Assembly (NCBI GenBank): GCA_017961685.1
Contig: JAGCWW010000082.1
Span: forward strand, 62,001-126,000
DNA from: Acholeplasmatales bacterium
GTDB taxonomy: Bacteria; Bacillota_I; Bacilli_A; Acholeplasmatales; JAEDCM01
Length of the DNA stretch: 64,000 bases
Direction of reading: 5' to 3'
Positions 17,700 to 25,045 of this stretch are shown piece by piece; the first letter of the stretch is position 1; each line of letters starts with the position of its first letter. The notes under the pieces were generated by a model. That model was given only the letters and a program-made list of their open reading frames with translations, searched no databases and was not told where the DNA came from. The translations under genes and the position numbers were made by a program.

Positions 17700-18581
17700 T
17701 TATGGTGCCTCGTGTGGGACTCGAACCCACATGGATTTCTCCGTACGATTTTGAGATGTTTCTAGATTAGATACATAATTATAAATTCTTTTTATCTCAT
17801 CTAACTTAAATACATTTAGTTTTTTATTATAATGAACATTTTTAATAAATGTAGTGTAATCACTACTTGCGTAGTTTTCTTCTATAAATAGTTTTCTTTT
17901 GGCATCTTGTAGACAAGTTCTAAGTAGCATGATATACCTTTTTTTCATATCATATGAATAATCTTCAATTATTGGTTCTTTGAATAAATAATCAAGTGGC
18001 TTATTGATATAGTCTGTAAAATCAATTGCCCATTTATAAGATACTTTAAGACCTAATTTAGCTTTTCTCATATTTTTAAAATGTCCTTGGGATATTTTAT
18101 TAAATTCTCTAGCTTTATATTTAATATCTTTTATTAGTTCATTAAAGTTATTTTTTGGAAGAATATAGGTTGGTTTCTTTTTTATACTTGCGATATAATT
18201 AAAGAATTGTTGAACATGGATTGGTCTAATATCTTTAAGTCTCAAGTTTCCTAATTTTTCTTTAATTACTTTAGACTGTGTTTTATAATTAGTATATTGA
18301 CTATTTGATTTAGTTATTTTTATTTCTTCTAAAAATAAATCAATATATTTTGATAATCTTATATGATCTTCATCTATTCTTTGACTATCAAATTCTTCCT
18401 TGCAGTCTTCCATAAATTGGTTATGTAATAACATTACTTGTCTATTTCTTCCTTTTTCACTTAATCCTTTATCCAAGAATACTCTTTTCTTTTTTCTATA
18501 TACCATTCCATCATCTTGAATTTTTATTTCAAAATCTGAATAGTATCCTTTAGCGTTTTGTTTAATTTCTGAATAAGACAT
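17700..18581 (-). pseudogene. Tyrosine-recombinase integrase truncated at a tRNA-Leu half
   Basis: The first ~275 residues look like a Gram-positive integrase: an N-terminal arm-type DNA-binding segment (KGYYSDFEIKIQDDG, YRKKKRVFLDKG) and a SAM-like core-binding domain (KYIDLFLEEIK through IRPIHVQQFFNYI). The start of the catalytic domain follows (KLDEIKRIYNYVSNLE). The sequence then runs straight into the 3' half of a tRNA-Leu gene, whose reverse reading supplies the last ~18 residues. The catalytic Arg, His-x-x-Arg and Tyr are therefore all missing and it cannot recombine DNA. It follows a 64-codon excisionase-like gene by 4 bp. Confidence 0.8.
17703..17755 (-). tRNA. Partial tRNA-Leu (3' half, from the anticodon loop to CCA)
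   Basis: On the minus strand the sequence begins at the anticodon loop CTCAAAA (CAA anticodon). It continues through the 3' anticodon arm, a short variable stem GGA/TCC, a perfect T arm (GTGGG-TTCGAGT-CCCAC), the acceptor strand ACGAGGC and ACCA. The 5' half is replaced by integrase coding sequence. The acceptor and T arm differ from the intact tRNA-Leu(CAA) at 18921, so it derives from a different tRNA-Leu gene. This is the typical appearance of an attachment site. Confidence 0.85.
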
Positions 18582-18585
18582 AATT

Positions 18586-18780
18586 TTACCCCCTTCTTAT
18601 TATCATTAATTTTTCTAAGCAATCATCTAAGTCTACATGTATAACATTGCCTAGTCTTACGTAAAATACTTTTCTTGATAATACTAGAGATTCGATTATA
18701 TGTCTATTAATAGATGTGCCACTATCCTCCTTTTTGATGAATTTAACAACTTCATTCATAGTTCTCATTCTTCTAATCAT
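18586..18780 (-). CDS. Small helix-turn-helix protein, excisionase-like
   Basis: The 64-residue protein resembles small DNA-binding proteins that precede integrases in Gram-positive elements. It has an N-terminal helix (MNEVVKFIKKE), a HTH-like segment (TSINRHIIESLVLS) and the characteristic end FYVRLGNVIHVDLDDCLEKL. The exact start among three nearby ATGs (18780, 18768, 18759) is uncertain because no clear ribosome site exists. It lies 4 bp before the integrase remnant in the same operon, and an inverted repeat covers its promoter. Confidence 0.65.
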   Translation of the reverse strand: MIRRMRTMNEVVKFIKKEDSGTSINRHIIESLVLSRKVFYVRLGNVIHVDLDDCLEKLMIIRRG

Positions 18781-18796
18781 AATTCTTAGCTTAATG

Positions 18797-18816
18797 AGTG
18801 ATATTATTATATCACT
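18797..18816. promoter_or_regulatory. Inverted-repeat operator over the -10 of the xis-int operon
   Basis: AGTGATAT and ATATCACT (8 bp arms, 4 bp gap) enclose the minus-strand -10 TATAAT (18806-18811), about 20 bp before the excisionase-like gene. Such a position fits autorepression. Confidence 0.6.
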
Positions 18817-18900
18817 TATCTTTTCTCCTTTCCATAAGATTTAAAATTTTTCAAAAAATGTTTTTCTAGTTTTATTTTTATATCAAAAAATAATAAAATA

Positions 18901-18909
18901 TGTTATAAT
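18901..18909 (+). promoter_or_regulatory. Extended -10 of the tRNA-Leu promoter
   Basis: TGTTATAAT lies 11 bp before the mature tRNA 5' end. The -35 is not clear. Confidence 0.55.
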
Positions 18910-18920
18910 TACTACGGACT

Positions 18921-19005
18921 GCCCGATTGATGAAATTGGTAAACATACATGACTCAAAATCATGCGCCGAAAGGCTTGTCGGTTCGACTCCGACATCGGG
19001 CACCA
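18921..19005 (+). tRNA. tRNA-Leu(CAA)
   Basis: An 85 nt class II tRNA with encoded CCA. The acceptor stem is GCCCGAT/ATCGGGC, the anticodon stem CATGA/TCATG around the loop CTCAAAA (anticodon CAA at 18955-18957, reading UUG). A long variable arm and the T arm with GGTTCGACTCC follow. Confidence 0.96.
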
Positions 19006-19020
19006 TAATATGAATTTTGA

Positions 19021-19046
19021 GATAGTTTTATACTATCTTTTTTTTA
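19021..19046 (+). terminator. Terminator of tRNA-Leu
   Basis: GATAGT and ACTATC form the stem, followed by eight T. Confidence 0.85.
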
Positions 19047-19154
19047 TTTAATTTAACCGTAATCATACCTAATTAATTCTTTTTTATTTATCATAAACAT
19101 TCCCCTTTCAATACTAATTTTAGATGGGGCTATTTGCTCCAGGTGACCCAAAAA

Positions 19155-19410
19155 TGGCGAATTTCTAAAAACTTGTACATTTTTGTTTTTTTTACTTTTT
19201 CAACTATATAATAAGGCCTTCCAATTTCCGTAGAAGGAACGAAAATGCTATATTTCATACTTTTTAATAACTTTTTCAAATTAATTTTAAAATATGCCAT
19301 TTTCTGGTAGAGTAGTTAAAACACCATATTTCATAGAAATACAAATCTTTTTCATCTTTATTTTTAAAGGTGCCATATGCAGTAGGCGGAACCAAATGTC
19401 CAAATTCTAA
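19155..19410. repeat. Degenerate tandem repeat, period about 76 bp
   Basis: ATATTTCATA occurs at 19250 and 19326, and a weaker relative follows at about 19402. Each is preceded by a block of the type CC-N-TTTTC-GTAGA-GG-AC. On the minus strand the units encode similar short peptide pieces (MKYGVLTTLPENGIF, MKYSIFVPSTEIGRP) interrupted by stops, so this may be a decayed coding repeat. No intact gene exists between the tRNA and 19766. Confidence 0.5.
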
Positions 19411-19423
19411 GCATAAATAAAAA

Positions 19424-19449
19424 AATAGCACTTTTTTAGTGCTTTTTAG
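19424..19449 (+). terminator. Isolated terminator-like hairpin
   Basis: AGCACT and AGTGCT pair around TTTTT and are followed by TTTTTAG on the plus strand. No plus-strand gene precedes it, so it may be a relic. Confidence 0.5.
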
Positions 19450-19460
19450 TGATTTTATGG

Positions 19461-19484
19461 TTATATAATATTAATATTATATAA
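19461..19484. repeat. Perfect 24 bp AT palindrome
   Basis: Arms TTATATAATATT and AATATTATATAA meet without a spacer. It could be an operator or a cruciform site. No gene is adjacent on either side. Confidence 0.6.
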
Positions 19485-19502
19485 AGGTAAAATTTAGTCT
19501 CT

Positions 19503-19590
19503 GACCGAGGGGCTATTAGGGGCTATTAGAATAGGCCCCTCTCGCTTTTACGAAATACACGACAAGTAGGCTATTAGATAATAGCCATTA
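19503..19590. repeat. Cluster of GC-rich inverted repeats with CTATTAG motifs
   Basis: GAGGGGC-TATT pairs with AATAGGCCCCTC (19507-19543), enclosing a second copy of GGGGCTATTAG. GGCTATTA-GA-TAATAGCC (about 19569-19587) is a perfect palindrome. The motif CTATTAGA recurs again near 19630. Together they look like structured non-coding or mobile-element-end DNA, more GC-rich than the surroundings. Confidence 0.5.
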
Positions 19591-19670
19591 TTTGGTGTAT
19601 AAAATACCTTCTACTCCCTCGTTACTCGTCTATTAGAATATGCGGGTCACATGCCCTAAATCAAATGATA

Positions 19671-19733
19671 AAAAAAGAGCATTGCTATATAACCAATCGC
19701 CTCCTGGCTTACTTGGTATATATAACGCAATGC
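19671..19733 (-). terminator. Terminator of the pyrimidine-degradation operon
   Basis: On the minus strand GCATTGC-GTTATATA pairs with TATATA-GCAATGC in a long hairpin, followed by TCTTTTTTT. It lies about 35 bp after the last gene of the operon. Confidence 0.75.
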
Positions 19734-19765
19734 GTCTTTGTTTTTAATTATCATTTTGTGGTTTA

Positions 19766-21034
19766 TTAAGTGGATTCTTTGTCTGCTTTCAATACTGCAT
19801 TAAGCATTACTGTTGCTCCGTCAGTACAATGTTCTGGCTTTGAATATTCTGGCTCACAATGACTCAAACCATCTTTTGATTGTACGAAAATCATTGTAGT
19901 TGGTATTACATAAGCACAGAATTGTGCATCATGTCCAGCTCCTGAGTGAATATATTGGTGTGACACACCAGCTTCTTCGGCTGCTTCCTTTACATAAGAT
20001 ACAAGTTTTTTGTCCCAATACACAGTATCTCTATTCCATGCTTTTTCAACTTTGCATGTACAACCACACCAATTTTTATCTTCAAGACTCTTTACAATTT
20101 TTAAAACCTTATCTAATACCTCTGGTTTTTCATGACGTGAGTCAAATGAGAATTCAAAGAAATCAGGAACACATGTATGTACATCTGGATGGCATACTAC
20201 TTCTCCAGTTGTATATACTAATTCAGGATATCCTAATTTATCAATTTCTTCATGTAAATAGCATAATGCTTTTGATGCTGCAAAGAATGCATCTTTACGT
20301 TTTGGCATTGGGAATGTTCCTGCATGTGTAGTTTGTCCATAGAATTTAATTCTATAATTGAACATGCCAAGAACACAGTCAACTACGCCAATTTCTTTAT
20401 TATTATCCTCAAGAATTGGCCCTTGTTCAATATGTGTTTCAAACATATATAAATATTTATCTCTAGATAATCTATACTTCTTATCACCCTTATATCCAGA
20501 TGCATCTAATGCCATACCAAATGTTTTAGATGAATCTAAAATTGATTTTGAAGCAAGCATATCTTCATATTTAAATTTTCCTCTAATATCTTCAGGTAAA
20601 TAATCATAACAAACTATTCCAGAACACATCATTGCTGGTGGATATAATGATCCTTCTTCATTTGTCCAAATCATTGCTGTTAAAGGATGTTTATGAGGAA
20701 TCTTTTCAGCATATACTGTTTCAAGAACTTCCATAGCTGACATAACTCCTAAAATACCATCATAATTACCACCATTTTTAACTGAGTCACAATGTGAACC
20801 CATTACAATTCTTTTAGCAGTTGGATCACTACCTGGTAAAGTTGCATACATATTTGCAACATCATCGACTTCAATTATTGCACCAATTGCCTTCATCCTT
20901 TTTTCAAACTCTTTTCGAGCCATAATTGCTTCAGGAGATAGCGAATAACGAGTTATTCCTCCATGCCCTGCATCACCATATTTCGAAAAAGTTTTGATTT
21001 TATCTGTCATTCTCTCTAAACTACATTTATACAT
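19766..21034 (-). CDS. M20-family amidohydrolase, probable beta-ureidopropionase / N-carbamoyl amino acid hydrolase
   Basis: Family members hydrolyse N-carbamoyl-beta-alanine or related ureido acids to the amine, CO2 and ammonia. The 422-residue protein has the di-metal ligands GSHCDSV, NYDGILGVM (Asp), NEEGS (Glu-Glu), ETHIEQGP (His) and a late SGAGHDAQ with the final His. The segment NRDTVYWDKKL is typical of HyuC/allantoate amidohydrolases. I use the ATG at 21034; a GTG 12 bp upstream is too close to the AAGGGG site. It is the last gene of the operon. The hydantoinase and uracil-reductase neighbours favour the ureidopropionase role over allantoate hydrolysis. Confidence 0.85.
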   Translation of the reverse strand: MYKCSLERMTDKIKTFSKYGDAGHGGITRYSLSPEAIMARKEFEKRMKAIGAIIEVDDVANMYATLPGSDPTAKRIVMGSHCDSVKNGGNYDGILGVMSAMEVLETVYAEKIPHKHPLTAMIWTNEEGSLYPPAMMCSGIVCYDYLPEDIRGKFKYEDMLASKSILDSSKTFGMALDASGYKGDKKYRLSRDKYLYMFETHIEQGPILEDNNKEIGVVDCVLGMFNYRIKFYGQTTHAGTFPMPKRKDAFFAASKALCYLHEEIDKLGYPELVYTTGEVVCHPDVHTCVPDFFEFSFDSRHEKPEVLDKVLKIVKSLEDKNWCGCTCKVEKAWNRDTVYWDKKLVSYVKEAAEEAGVSHQYIHSGAGHDAQFCAYVIPTTMIFVQSKDGLSHCEPEYSKPEHCTDGATVMLNAVLKADKEST

Positions 21035-21049
21035 AGAAAATTTCACCCC

Positions 21050-21451
21050 TTATTTATTACTTATTCTTTGCTCTGGAATTCTAAGGCAATGCTCAAGAAG
21101 AAATTTTACATCATCCCTTGAACAATAGAATTGAACTTCCTTTGCGTTTTCTTCTAGTGATATAACAAACTGTTTATCCCAATCCGATAAATCTACTCTA
21201 ACTCCTTTTAATGTAAAGCCATATTCATCAAAGATTTCTTTCATTGATGGAGTTATTACTGCATATGCAAACAAATGCCCATGAAATGGTGTTTTAAAAC
21301 TAAGTGATTTCCTAAAAGCATCTTTAATATCAATATATATAAGATACTCACTTGATGAACCTGCACATGATGGATCATCAATTGTTCTTAACCTGTTATA
21401 TGAAATTAATTTTGTTATCTCTATTGTTCCCTTTAGGTTTCTACTTTCCAT
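21050..21451 (-). CDS. Unknown protein of the pyrimidine-degradation operon
   Basis: I do not recognise this 133-residue protein. It has no signal peptide or membrane segment. Features include a Cys/Ser-rich spot (DDPSCAGSSSEYLIYID), a GHLFAYAVITPSMKEIFDEYGF region of alpha/beta character and several cysteines near the C-terminus (FYCSRDDVKFLLEHCLRIP). It lies 6 bp after the alcohol dehydrogenase gene and 3 bp before the amidohydrolase ORF region, with GAGGGTGATATTTT as ribosome site, so it is co-translated with the catabolic enzymes. A link to the pathway is inferred from position alone. Confidence 0.75.
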   Translation of the reverse strand: MESRNLKGTIEITKLISYNRLRTIDDPSCAGSSSEYLIYIDIKDAFRKSLSFKTPFHGHLFAYAVITPSMKEIFDEYGFTLKGVRVDLSDWDKQFVISLEENAKEVQFYCSRDDVKFLLEHCLRIPEQRISNK

Positions 21452-21457
21452 AAAATA

Positions 21458-22561
21458 TCACCCTCTCATAGATTTTTCTAAAATATTTTTTAAATCATCT
21501 TTTGTTAAATTGATAATAGTATTTTTAAGTTTTGGCACAGCAAATCCTTTTGTAGCATAATTATCAATTTCTTCTTCTGTTAATTTTTCTTTTTCCCCTA
21601 ATAAGCTATCTATTTTATCCTCTAGTTCTTTTAATGAATTCATTGATAATGCCTCTAAAATTTCATTAATTAATTCCTGCTTTTCTGCTGAAACTCTTTC
21701 TAAGAACTTTCCTAATAATAAGCCATTAGCTCTACCATGATCAATTTTTTTATAATATGTTAACGAATAACCAAGAATATGAACAGCAACCGTTCCACAA
21801 TGTGCTATTACTATGCCAGCTAATGTTGAAGCATACAATAGCTTATCTCTATCATCTGTTGTTAGATTGAAAGCTTTTAGATTGTCAAATTCACTAGCTA
21901 TAATCTTCAAAGCTTCAACCGATAATGCTTTAGTTAAGCTTGTTGCTTTTATAGATAAATACCCTTCAATTGCATGACATAGTGCATCTAAGCATGTGTT
22001 TATTGTTGTTGCTTTTCCAAGGGAATTCATATATTTCCCATCAAGAAGTGCTAAATTGGGAAATAAATATGGTGAAGCAATTGTTGACTTTGTTTCTAAT
22101 TTATCATTAGTCAATATAGAATATTCAGTTACTTCTGATCCTGTTCCTGCAGTTGTTGGAATAAAAATCATTGGTAGTACATTATTAGTAATTGTAGTTG
22201 TAAACAAATCCTCTTCTTTAATATCATTTTTGGCCAATAAGGCAATAGCTTTAGCTGCATCCATTGGAGAACCACCTCCAATGGCAATTATGAAATCAAC
22301 TTTTTCTAAAACTGCAATTTTTGCTCCCTCATATACTAAATCAATTGTTGGATTTGCCATAACCTTATTAAATAATACATACTCAATATTCTTGGCTTTT
22401 AATGTTTTTTCAACATCATCTAGTGAGCCATTTAATGATGCAGAATGTTTTCCAGTAACGATCATTGCTTTTTTGCCATAACTAGCTATTAAACTAGAAT
22501 TATCCAAAACGCAATTTCTTTTCATTATAACTTTTGTTGGAATATAAAAATTAATTTCCAT
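21458..22561 (-). CDS. Iron-containing alcohol dehydrogenase (group III), probable semialdehyde reductase
   Basis: The 367-residue protein has the Fe-ADH signature GGGSPMDAAKA (NAD(P) binding, ~residue 96), TAGTGSEVTEYSI and metal ligands in TCLDALCHAIEGYLS and the later HGRANGLLLG. These enzymes reduce aldehydes with NAD(P)H. Directly behind a class III aminotransferase, the likely substrate is malonate semialdehyde from beta-alanine, giving 3-hydroxypropionate, or the methyl analogue from thymine. Substrate assignment is inferred from context. Confidence 0.88.
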   Translation of the reverse strand: MEINFYIPTKVIMKRNCVLDNSSLIASYGKKAMIVTGKHSASLNGSLDDVEKTLKAKNIEYVLFNKVMANPTIDLVYEGAKIAVLEKVDFIIAIGGGSPMDAAKAIALLAKNDIKEEDLFTTTITNNVLPMIFIPTTAGTGSEVTEYSILTNDKLETKSTIASPYLFPNLALLDGKYMNSLGKATTINTCLDALCHAIEGYLSIKATSLTKALSVEALKIIASEFDNLKAFNLTTDDRDKLLYASTLAGIVIAHCGTVAVHILGYSLTYYKKIDHGRANGLLLGKFLERVSAEKQELINEILEALSMNSLKELEDKIDSLLGEKEKLTEEEIDNYATKGFAVPKLKNTIINLTKDDLKNILEKSMRG

Positions 22562-22578
22562 AGGATGTTTCCCCCTTA

Positions 22579-23904
22579 CTAGATAGTCTTATCTACCTCA
22601 GTTAAAACTTCATCAAGTTTCTTTATTTCTTCTTTAATTTGTTCTTCAGTAATTATTAGTGCTGGGTTTACAAATATCATATTTTCATGTGAATATGTGC
22701 AGAATCCTTTTTCTTTTAGTGCGCCAATAATTTTCCCCATACGTCCTTCTGGATCTTTTCCATAAGGTACTAAAGCTTCTTTAGTTTCTTTATTTTTAAC
22801 TAATTCAACTGAAGAGAATAATCCAATATATCTAACTTCTCCCACGCATTTATGTTTTTTCTTTAAATCTTCAAGAAGATTTCCGAGTACTGCTCCAACT
22901 TTATTGACATTTTCTAAAATTTTTGCTTCATCATAGTATTCAACACAAGCTACACCTGCTGCACATGCAAGAGGATGTCCGCTATATGTTAAGCCACATA
23001 ATAAAGTAGAATCATCGAAGAATGCTGCAATTTCTTTTGATACAGCACATCCACCAAGTTGAACATAACCACAAGTTACACCTTTTGCAAAGGATACAAT
23101 ATCTGGCTTAATACCGAAGTTTTCAAAAGCAAATAGTTTTCCTGTTCTACCCCATCCAGCCATTACTTCATCGCAAATTAATATGATTCCAAATTCATCA
23201 CAAATTTTTCTAACTCCAGGTAAATATCCTTTTGGAGGTATAATAACTCCATTTGATCCAGTAATAGTTTCAAGTACAATTGCAGCAACTTGGTCAGCTC
23301 CTTCATAAATAATCTGTTCACGAAGCTTAGCTAAATAATACTCTGTTGCTTGTTCTTCTGATTCAAATTTAATTACTGGCTCTCTATAAACATATGGATC
23401 AAAGAATTTTACAAAGCCAGGAACACCTGGTTCAATTGAAGCTCTACGAGGCTCACCAGTTATAGAACCAGCTCCAAATGTTGATCCATGATATGATCTA
23501 TATCTTGAAAAAACTTTTGGTCTACCTGTGAACATTCTTGCCATTTTAATAGCATTTTCATTAGCATCTGCTCCACCATTAGTAAAGAATACTTTGCCCA
23601 TATTATCAGGTAATCTATCAATAATCATCTTTGCTAGTTTTGCTCTAGCCTCAACAGCATATGATGGTCCAAGATATGCATATTGATCAAGCTGTTTAAT
23701 TATAGCTTCATTAATTTTCTTATTACCAAACCCTACATTCAAGTTTACAAGCTGTGCAGACATATCAGTATATCTTTTACCATCATAATCATACATATAT
23801 ATTCCTTCTGCTTTTTCAATTGGAATTGGATTAATATTTTTTTGTTTGCTCCAAGATTGAAGCACATATTTTTTTTGTAATTGTTTAATTTCTTCTCCTG
23901 TCAT
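22579..23904 (-). CDS. Class III PLP aminotransferase, probable beta-alanine transaminase
   Basis: This 441-residue enzyme has the omega-aminotransferase landmarks. These are FTNGGADANENAIKMAR, the SYHGSTFGAGSITG loop, the PLP-aspartate motif ILICDEVMAGWGRTG and the Schiff-base lysine in SFAKGVTCGY. The C-terminal substrate region follows. It would move the amino group from beta-alanine (or beta-aminoisobutyrate) to a 2-oxo acid. It lies between the PucR regulator and the Fe-ADH, spaced 5 and 17 bp, consistent with one transcript. Confidence 0.88.
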   Translation of the reverse strand: MTGEEIKQLQKKYVLQSWSKQKNINPIPIEKAEGIYMYDYDGKRYTDMSAQLVNLNVGFGNKKINEAIIKQLDQYAYLGPSYAVEARAKLAKMIIDRLPDNMGKVFFTNGGADANENAIKMARMFTGRPKVFSRYRSYHGSTFGAGSITGEPRRASIEPGVPGFVKFFDPYVYREPVIKFESEEQATEYYLAKLREQIIYEGADQVAAIVLETITGSNGVIIPPKGYLPGVRKICDEFGIILICDEVMAGWGRTGKLFAFENFGIKPDIVSFAKGVTCGYVQLGGCAVSKEIAAFFDDSTLLCGLTYSGHPLACAAGVACVEYYDEAKILENVNKVGAVLGNLLEDLKKKHKCVGEVRYIGLFSSVELVKNKETKEALVPYGKDPEGRMGKIIGALKEKGFCTYSHENMIFVNPALIITEEQIKEEIKKLDEVLTEVDKTI

Positions 23905-23909
23905 ATTAT

Positions 23910-25040
23910 TTATCTTCCTTTCACTTTATCAATTATTATTGCTAAATATATTCTTGATAAGCTTTCAATACTCATATTTATATTGAAATAATCTTTAATG
24001 AATTTTAATCTATAATTTATTGTATTACGATGCACATTTAATTCTTGAGCAACATCATTTACTGAACCATCTTTCAAAATATATAGTTCAATTATTTCTA
24101 AATAATTTGTTCCGTTTTTTGCATCATAATCTTTAATATCTTTTAATAGTAAATTTGAATAGTTAGACAAAATATTTTCGTCCTCAATATTACAAATAAC
24201 TTGATATAATCCTGTATCTTTATATTCAGTAATATGCATATCATAATCATGTGAATATTCACATGCAATTTTCGCTTGTTTATAAAGCCTATCTAAGTAA
24301 TCTATCCCCTTTTGTTCATTAGATAGTCCAATTCTAAATTTTATTCCTAAGTCATCATAATATGATGATATTTGGCTAATAATATCATCAATATCATATG
24401 TGTTAAAAGATGAAACTACTACGATTGCTTTATCACCATCTGCAAGTATAAAATGCTTTAAGCAGCTATTAATTTTTAGTTTGTAATCTGTCTGCAAACC
24501 TTTATCAAGAAGTGGATCGATATATAACACCTTATAAATGGCATTGCTCATGAATCCTTCTCTTTCAAGATCCTCAATACTTCTACTTAAATCTCCATTA
24601 CGATAAATCACATTTGAAAAGTTTTTTGATAGTGATGATACTTTTTCATCATTTTCCATTATTATATGTGTTAAATCATAAGTAATATCTACAAGTTTTT
24701 CTTTCCAAGGAAGTGTAAATAATGGAAATTTGTTTTTATTGCAAAAGTCTATCAACTCATCAGGTATTTTTTTAATATAAGGTCCAATATTAATTACCCA
24801 ACCTGCGGCTTTCTTATCAATTAAAGCACTCGCAGTATGGACAAAATCAAAATAGCCATTATTTTTTAGGACTATTCCTGTTGTAAAAACTAACTCTCCC
24901 CCACGTAAAAATTCTAAAATATCCTTATCTTCTACTGTGTGAATCCATCTAACATTTTTATTTAATCCATCACTACCTGCTAAATTTTCCATTCCGTATT
25001 TTTGGCATATAATACTTAATTTTTTTAATGATAAAGCCAT
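23910..25040 (-). CDS. PucR-family transcriptional regulator
   Basis: The N-terminal ~125 residues form a PucR domain (LSLKKLSIICQKYGMENLAG, WIHTVEDKDILEFLRGGELVFTTG in pieces). A middle GGDEF-like CdaR region follows, then a C-terminal helix-turn-helix (DGSVNDVAQELNVHRNTINYR). Such proteins often activate nitrogen-compound catabolism (purines, hydantoins, pyrimidines). The ATG at 25040, 6 bp after the preA-type stop, has AGAGGTGAAAAGT upstream. Its place inside the operon suggests it controls this same operon; the ligand is unknown. Confidence 0.9.
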   Translation of the reverse strand: MALSLKKLSIICQKYGMENLAGSDGLNKNVRWIHTVEDKDILEFLRGGELVFTTGIVLKNNGYFDFVHTASALIDKKAAGWVINIGPYIKKIPDELIDFCNKNKFPLFTLPWKEKLVDITYDLTHIIMENDEKVSSLSKNFSNVIYRNGDLSRSIEDLEREGFMSNAIYKVLYIDPLLDKGLQTDYKLKINSCLKHFILADGDKAIVVVSSFNTYDIDDIISQISSYYDDLGIKFRIGLSNEQKGIDYLDRLYKQAKIACEYSHDYDMHITEYKDTGLYQVICNIEDENILSNYSNLLLKDIKDYDAKNGTNYLEIIELYILKDGSVNDVAQELNVHRNTINYRLKFIKDYFNINMSIESLSRIYLAIIIDKVKGR

Positions 25041-25045
25041 ACTTT

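Noticed and set aside
17749-19023. Direct repeat ATTTTGAGAT at about 17748 and 19014 as a pair of att sites
   Set aside because: The right copy overlaps the tRNA-Leu terminator and is not followed by a tRNA 5' half, so it is probably chance.
19050-19115. Short minus-strand ORF (MINKKELIRYDYG) with a good ribosome site near 19100
   Set aside because: It stops after 13 codons and has no homology signal. It may be the start of a decayed gene but cannot be supported as a product.
20358-20603. Opposite-strand open frames inside the catabolic, chaperone and biosynthetic genes
   Set aside because: They lie entirely inside well-supported genes, lack ribosome sites and show no family signatures.
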